Of a stretch of 64,000 nucleotides of DNA, positions 61,482 through 64,000 are shown piece by piece. The notes below the pieces were generated by a model. It did no database searches. It saw nothing but the letters and a program-made list of their open reading frames with translations, and was not told the DNA's origin. Position numbers and translations under genes: made by a program. Every line of letters starts with the position of its first letter. Positions within the stretch are counted from its first letter, which is position 1. This stretch comes from Tessaracoccus aquimaris (GTDB lineage: Bacteria; Actinomycetota; Actinomycetes; Propionibacteriales; Propionibacteriaceae), in contig NZ_CP019606.1 in NCBI RefSeq assembly GCF_001997345.1, positions 3,410,001 through 3,474,000 of the forward strand, written 5' to 3'.

Positions 61482-61724
61482 CTTTCTCCCAAAGCTGGTT
61501 CGTAGGAATGCACGAGGGCGGGCTACCAGCCCGCCGATGGACATGGTTTCCACACTCTAAGCAACGAGGGTCATCGGCATCGCGAAACGGGTGAATTCAC
61601 CTGATGGTCATCTGAGAATCACCTGAGATTCGCCGCACAGTGGCGCGAGGAAACTTCACTGGTTGTCGGTTCCCTACAAGATGGGGGGCGATGATTGTGT
61701 GAATCGAGGTCAGGTTTCCTCAGG

Positions 61725-61756
61725 AACCGTAAGCTACGCTGGCGTAAGTTACGGTT
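61725..61756. promoter_or_regulatory. Dyad operator upstream of the 2-oxoacid dehydrogenase operon
   Basis: AACCGTAA at 61725-61732 and TTACGGTT at 61749-61756 are perfect inverse 8-mers around an inner repeat of CGTAAG (61728 and 61743). The dyad ends 25 bp before the GTG start. The remaining part of the 300 bp gap (61482-61724) shows no gene; it includes the nucleotidase promoter side. A TetR- or GntR-type regulator is plausible. Confidence 0.6.
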
Positions 61757-61781
61757 TCGTAGGTTGTCGAAAGGGGTCCGC

Positions 61782-62873
61782 GTGCGCGGTCAGAGCCACG
61801 ACATGGTGCAGTTGCTCACTCCGGATGGTGAGCGCGTCCACAACGAGGATTTCGAGTTCACTGGCAGCACGGAGGATCTGGTCGGCTACCTGCGCGACAT
61901 GATCCTCGCCCGCCGCTTCGACGCCGAGGCGACGGCGCTGCAACGCCACGGCGAGTTGGGGCTCTGGACGCCCCTGATCGGTCAGGAGGCGGCCCAGGTC
62001 GGCTCGGCGCGCGCGCTGCGCACCCCTGACGTCGTGTTTCCGTCCTACCGCGAGCACGCCGTCGCGATGGTGCTCGGCCTCCCGTACTCCAACCTGCTCT
62101 CGATGTTCCGCGGCTGTGACGGCGGCGACTGGGAGCGCCTCGAGACGTTCAAGAACTACCAGATCGTGATCGGCTGCCAGGCCCTGCACGCCACCGGCTA
62201 CGCCATGGGGCTGCAACTCGACGGCGCCGTGGGCAACGAGAACCCCGACGACAACGCCGCCGTCATCGTCTACCACGGAGACGGCGCCGCCAGCCAGGGT
62301 GACGTCAACGAGGCCTACGTGTTCGCCGCCTCGTACAACGCGCCCGTGGTGTTCTTCTGCCAGAACAACCAGTGGGCCATCTCCGAACCGATCGCGCTCC
62401 AGTCGCGCATCCCGCTGTTCGAGCGTGCCAAGGGCTTCGGCTTCCCGGGCATCCAGGTCGACGGCAACGACGTGCTCGCCGTCAAGGCCGTCAGCGACTG
62501 GGCGCTCGAACGGGCCAGGAACGGTGAGGGCCCGGCATTCATCGAGGCGTTCACCTACCGGATGGGCGCCCACACCACCTCCGACGACCCCACCAAGTAC
62601 CGCGAATCCTCCGACGACGAGGAATGGCGCGGCCGCGACCCGATCCTGCGGCTCACCCGGTACCTGGAGAAGGAGGGAGCCATCGACGACGAGTGGCTCG
62701 CCAAGGTCGAGGAGGACGCGAAGGTGCTCGGGGCTGAGGTCCGTGCGACCATCCCCCAGTTGAAGGACACCACCATGGACCGGCTGTTCGAGACGGTCTA
62801 CGCCGAGCCGACCGTCGCGCTCGAGGCCCAGCGCCGCGAGTACGCCGAGTACGCGGCAGGGGAGGACGCATGA
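61782..62873 (+). CDS. pdhA: 2-oxoacid dehydrogenase E1 component, alpha subunit
   Basis: 363-residue alpha subunit of the ThDP-dependent E1 of a pyruvate or branched-chain 2-oxoacid dehydrogenase complex. The ThDP/Mg motif is VYHGDGAASQGDVNEAY with CQNNQWAISEP about 30 residues later. The phosphorylation-loop region reads YRMGAHTTSDDPTKYR. GTG 61782 is preferred for its AAAGGGG RBS 5 bp upstream; ATG 61803 is an alternative. Stop overlaps the beta subunit start (ATGA). Substrate pyruvate versus branched-chain acids cannot be settled by the visible motifs. Confidence 0.92.
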   Translation: MRGQSHDMVQLLTPDGERVHNEDFEFTGSTEDLVGYLRDMILARRFDAEATALQRHGELGLWTPLIGQEAAQVGSARALRTPDVVFPSYREHAVAMVLGLPYSNLLSMFRGCDGGDWERLETFKNYQIVIGCQALHATGYAMGLQLDGAVGNENPDDNAAVIVYHGDGAASQGDVNEAYVFAASYNAPVVFFCQNNQWAISEPIALQSRIPLFERAKGFGFPGIQVDGNDVLAVKAVSDWALERARNGEGPAFIEAFTYRMGAHTTSDDPTKYRESSDDEEWRGRDPILRLTRYLEKEGAIDDEWLAKVEEDAKVLGAEVRATIPQLKDTTMDRLFETVYAEPTVALEAQRREYAEYAAGEDA

Positions 62874-63847
62874 ACGAGTCGTTGACGATGGCAAAGGCCC
62901 TCAACCGCGGCCTGCGCCGCGCGCTCCAGGCCGATCCGAAGGTGCTGCTCGCGGGCGAGGACATCGGCAAGCTCGGTGGGGTCTTCCGGATCACGGAAGG
63001 GCTGCAGGCCGAGTTCGGTGAGAACCGCGTTGTCGACTCCCCGCTTGCCGAGTCGGGCATCATCGGAACCGCGGTCGGCCTCGCGATGCGCGGCTATCGG
63101 CCCGTCGTGGAGATCCAGTTCGACGGGTTCGTGTTCCCCGGCTTCGCCCAGATCGTCACCCAGGTCGCCAAGATGAACATGCGCACGGGTGGCCGCACAC
63201 CCATGCCGATGGTGATCCGCATCCCATTCGGCGGAGGCATCGGCGCCGTCGAGCATCACTCGGAGTCGCCGGAGGGCTACTTCGCCCACACGCCCGGCCT
63301 CAAGGTCGTCTCCCCGTCGAACGCCAACGACGCGTACTGGATGATCCAGCAGGCCATCCAGTCCAACGACCCGGTCGTCTTCATGGAACCGAAGCGCCGC
63401 TACCACGTCAAGGGCACCGTCAACTTCAGCGCCAAGCCGCAGCCGATGCACCAGGCGGCGATCGCCAGGTACGGCACCGACGCGACACTGATCTGCTACG
63501 GCCCCATGGTCAAGACCTGCCTCGACGCCGCCGCCGTCGCCGAAGAGGAGGGCACCTCGCTCGAGGTCGTCGACCTGCGCACCATCAGCCCCATCGACTG
63601 GGTGACGCTGATCTCCTCCGTGCGTCGCACCAAGCGGGCCGTCGTCGTCCACGAGGCGCCCCGGACGCTCGGAATCGGGTCCGAGATCGCCGCGAGGCTG
63701 CACGAGGACCTCTTCTACGTGATGGAATCCCCGGTGATGCGGGTGGCGGGCTATGACATGCCCTACCCGCCCGCACGGGTCGAGGAGGAGTACCTGCCCT
63801 CCGTCGACCGCATCCTCGACGTCGTCGACCAGTCGCTGGCCTACTGA
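62870..63847 (+). CDS. pdhB: 2-oxoacid dehydrogenase E1 component, beta subunit
   Basis: 325-residue beta subunit forming the E1 heterotetramer with the alpha subunit. Typical features are [66 protein letters not shown] (the His-bearing active-site loop) and [12 protein letters not shown]. The end [24 protein letters not shown] is the usual C-terminus. It is followed after 11 bp by the E2 gene. Confidence 0.94.
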   Translation: MNESLTMAKALNRGLRRALQADPKVLLAGEDIGKLGGVFRITEGLQAEFGENRVVDSPLAESGIIGTAVGLAMRGYRPVVEIQFDGFVFPGFAQIVTQVAKMNMRTGGRTPMPMVIRIPFGGGIGAVEHHSESPEGYFAHTPGLKVVSPSNANDAYWMIQQAIQSNDPVVFMEPKRRYHVKGTVNFSAKPQPMHQAAIARYGTDATLICYGPMVKTCLDAAAVAEEEGTSLEVVDLRTISPIDWVTLISSVRRTKRAVVVHEAPRTLGIGSEIAARLHEDLFYVMESPVMRVAGYDMPYPPARVEEEYLPSVDRILDVVDQSLAY

Positions 63848-63858
63848 AGGAGCCCCCC

Positions 63859-64000
63859 ATGCTGCGCCAATTCATGCTGCCGGATCCCGGTGAAGGGCTG
63901 CTCGAGGCCGAGATCGTCGCATGGCGGGTGACCGTCGGGCAGAGCATCGAGGTCAACGACGTGCTCGTCGAGATCGAGACCGCGAAGTCGCTCGTCGAAC
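63859..64000 (+). CDS. pdhC: 2-oxoacid dehydrogenase E2 (lipoyl acyltransferase), N-terminal part
   Basis: The first 47 residues before the right window edge form most of a lipoyl domain: [20 protein letters not shown], and [10 protein letters not shown], whose Lys carries lipoic acid. RBS GAAGGAG lies at 63845-63851, 7 bp before ATG 63859. It continues outside the window; the E1-binding and acyltransferase domains would follow. The order E1 alpha, E1 beta, E2 is the usual operon. Confidence 0.9.
   Translation, partial: MLRQFMLPDPGEGLLEAEIVAWRVTVGQSIEVNDVLVEIETAKSLVE

Overview
The window is a high-GC (roughly 70 percent) actinobacterial chromosome segment. Gene content (an MprAB-like two-component pair, actinobacterial S4, MpaB and AlkD proteins, 2-oxoacid dehydrogenase E1 genes, frequent GTG starts and ATGA/GTGA stop-start overlaps, two secreted proteins ending in Pro-Ser-Thr-Gly) fits Propionibacteriaceae or a relative. 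That placement is inference; no rRNA gene is present to fix it.

Layout. 1-11.1 kb is a mobile, scarred region. It holds a cut-off merR start with the mer promoter and merA, an IS256-family element lying against a decapitated IS1182-type transposase, a DUF2461 gene and an ABC exporter pair, an IS481-family element inserted into the end of an older IS256-type relic, an AbrB/membrane-protein pair, and a recombinase head to head with a 5'-truncated pyruvate oxidase gene. 11.1-31.7 kb is mostly ordinary chromosome: MpaB oxygenase, AlkD, a rifampin-phosphotransferase-like enzyme, SDR, DinB, S4, divergent TetR/CPBP and SorC/dehydrogenase pairs, Usp with an ArsB/NhaD-type permease, YbaK, isopentenyl-diphosphate isomerase, an MFS exporter, an AlkZ-like protein and a phosphorylase. 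31.8-35.0 kb is a five-gene, fully overlapping minus-strand operon that looks like a small type-VII-type secreted effector locus: TPR-like protein, YbaB-like protein, frameshifted ESX-like protein, zinc-metallopeptidase effector and lipoprotein. 35.2-37.7 kb is a cyclase plus ThDP-enzyme operon.

39.0-50.8 kb is a LacI-controlled catabolic island: regulator, two sugar ABC permeases, a solute-binding lipoprotein, two tandem ADP-ribosylglycohydrolase-family enzymes, a glycosidase-like/SUMF1-like fusion, a family III CoA-transferase and a CitE-like lyase. Two perfect hairpins divide it into transport and enzyme blocks. Together they would import a glycosylated compound, cleave it, and hand an acid to CoA-dependent breakdown; the substrate is not known. 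50.9-61.5 kb carries a secreted esterase-like protein, a PepSY lipoprotein, a nucleoside hydrolase, the two-component system, a low-molecular-weight tyrosine phosphatase, ornithine carbamoyltransferase and a secreted 5'-nucleotidase. 61.8 kb to the end is a 2-oxoacid dehydrogenase operon (E1 alpha, E1 beta, start of E2) behind a clear dyad.

The most unusual layer is repetitive DNA. Two families of about 80-90 bp imperfect palindromes (six copies) sit mostly behind genes. Several arrays of short REP-like modules fill intergenic space. One array is expanded in frame inside the CitE-like lyase gene and adds about 285 residues to a protein family that is normally near 290 residues long.
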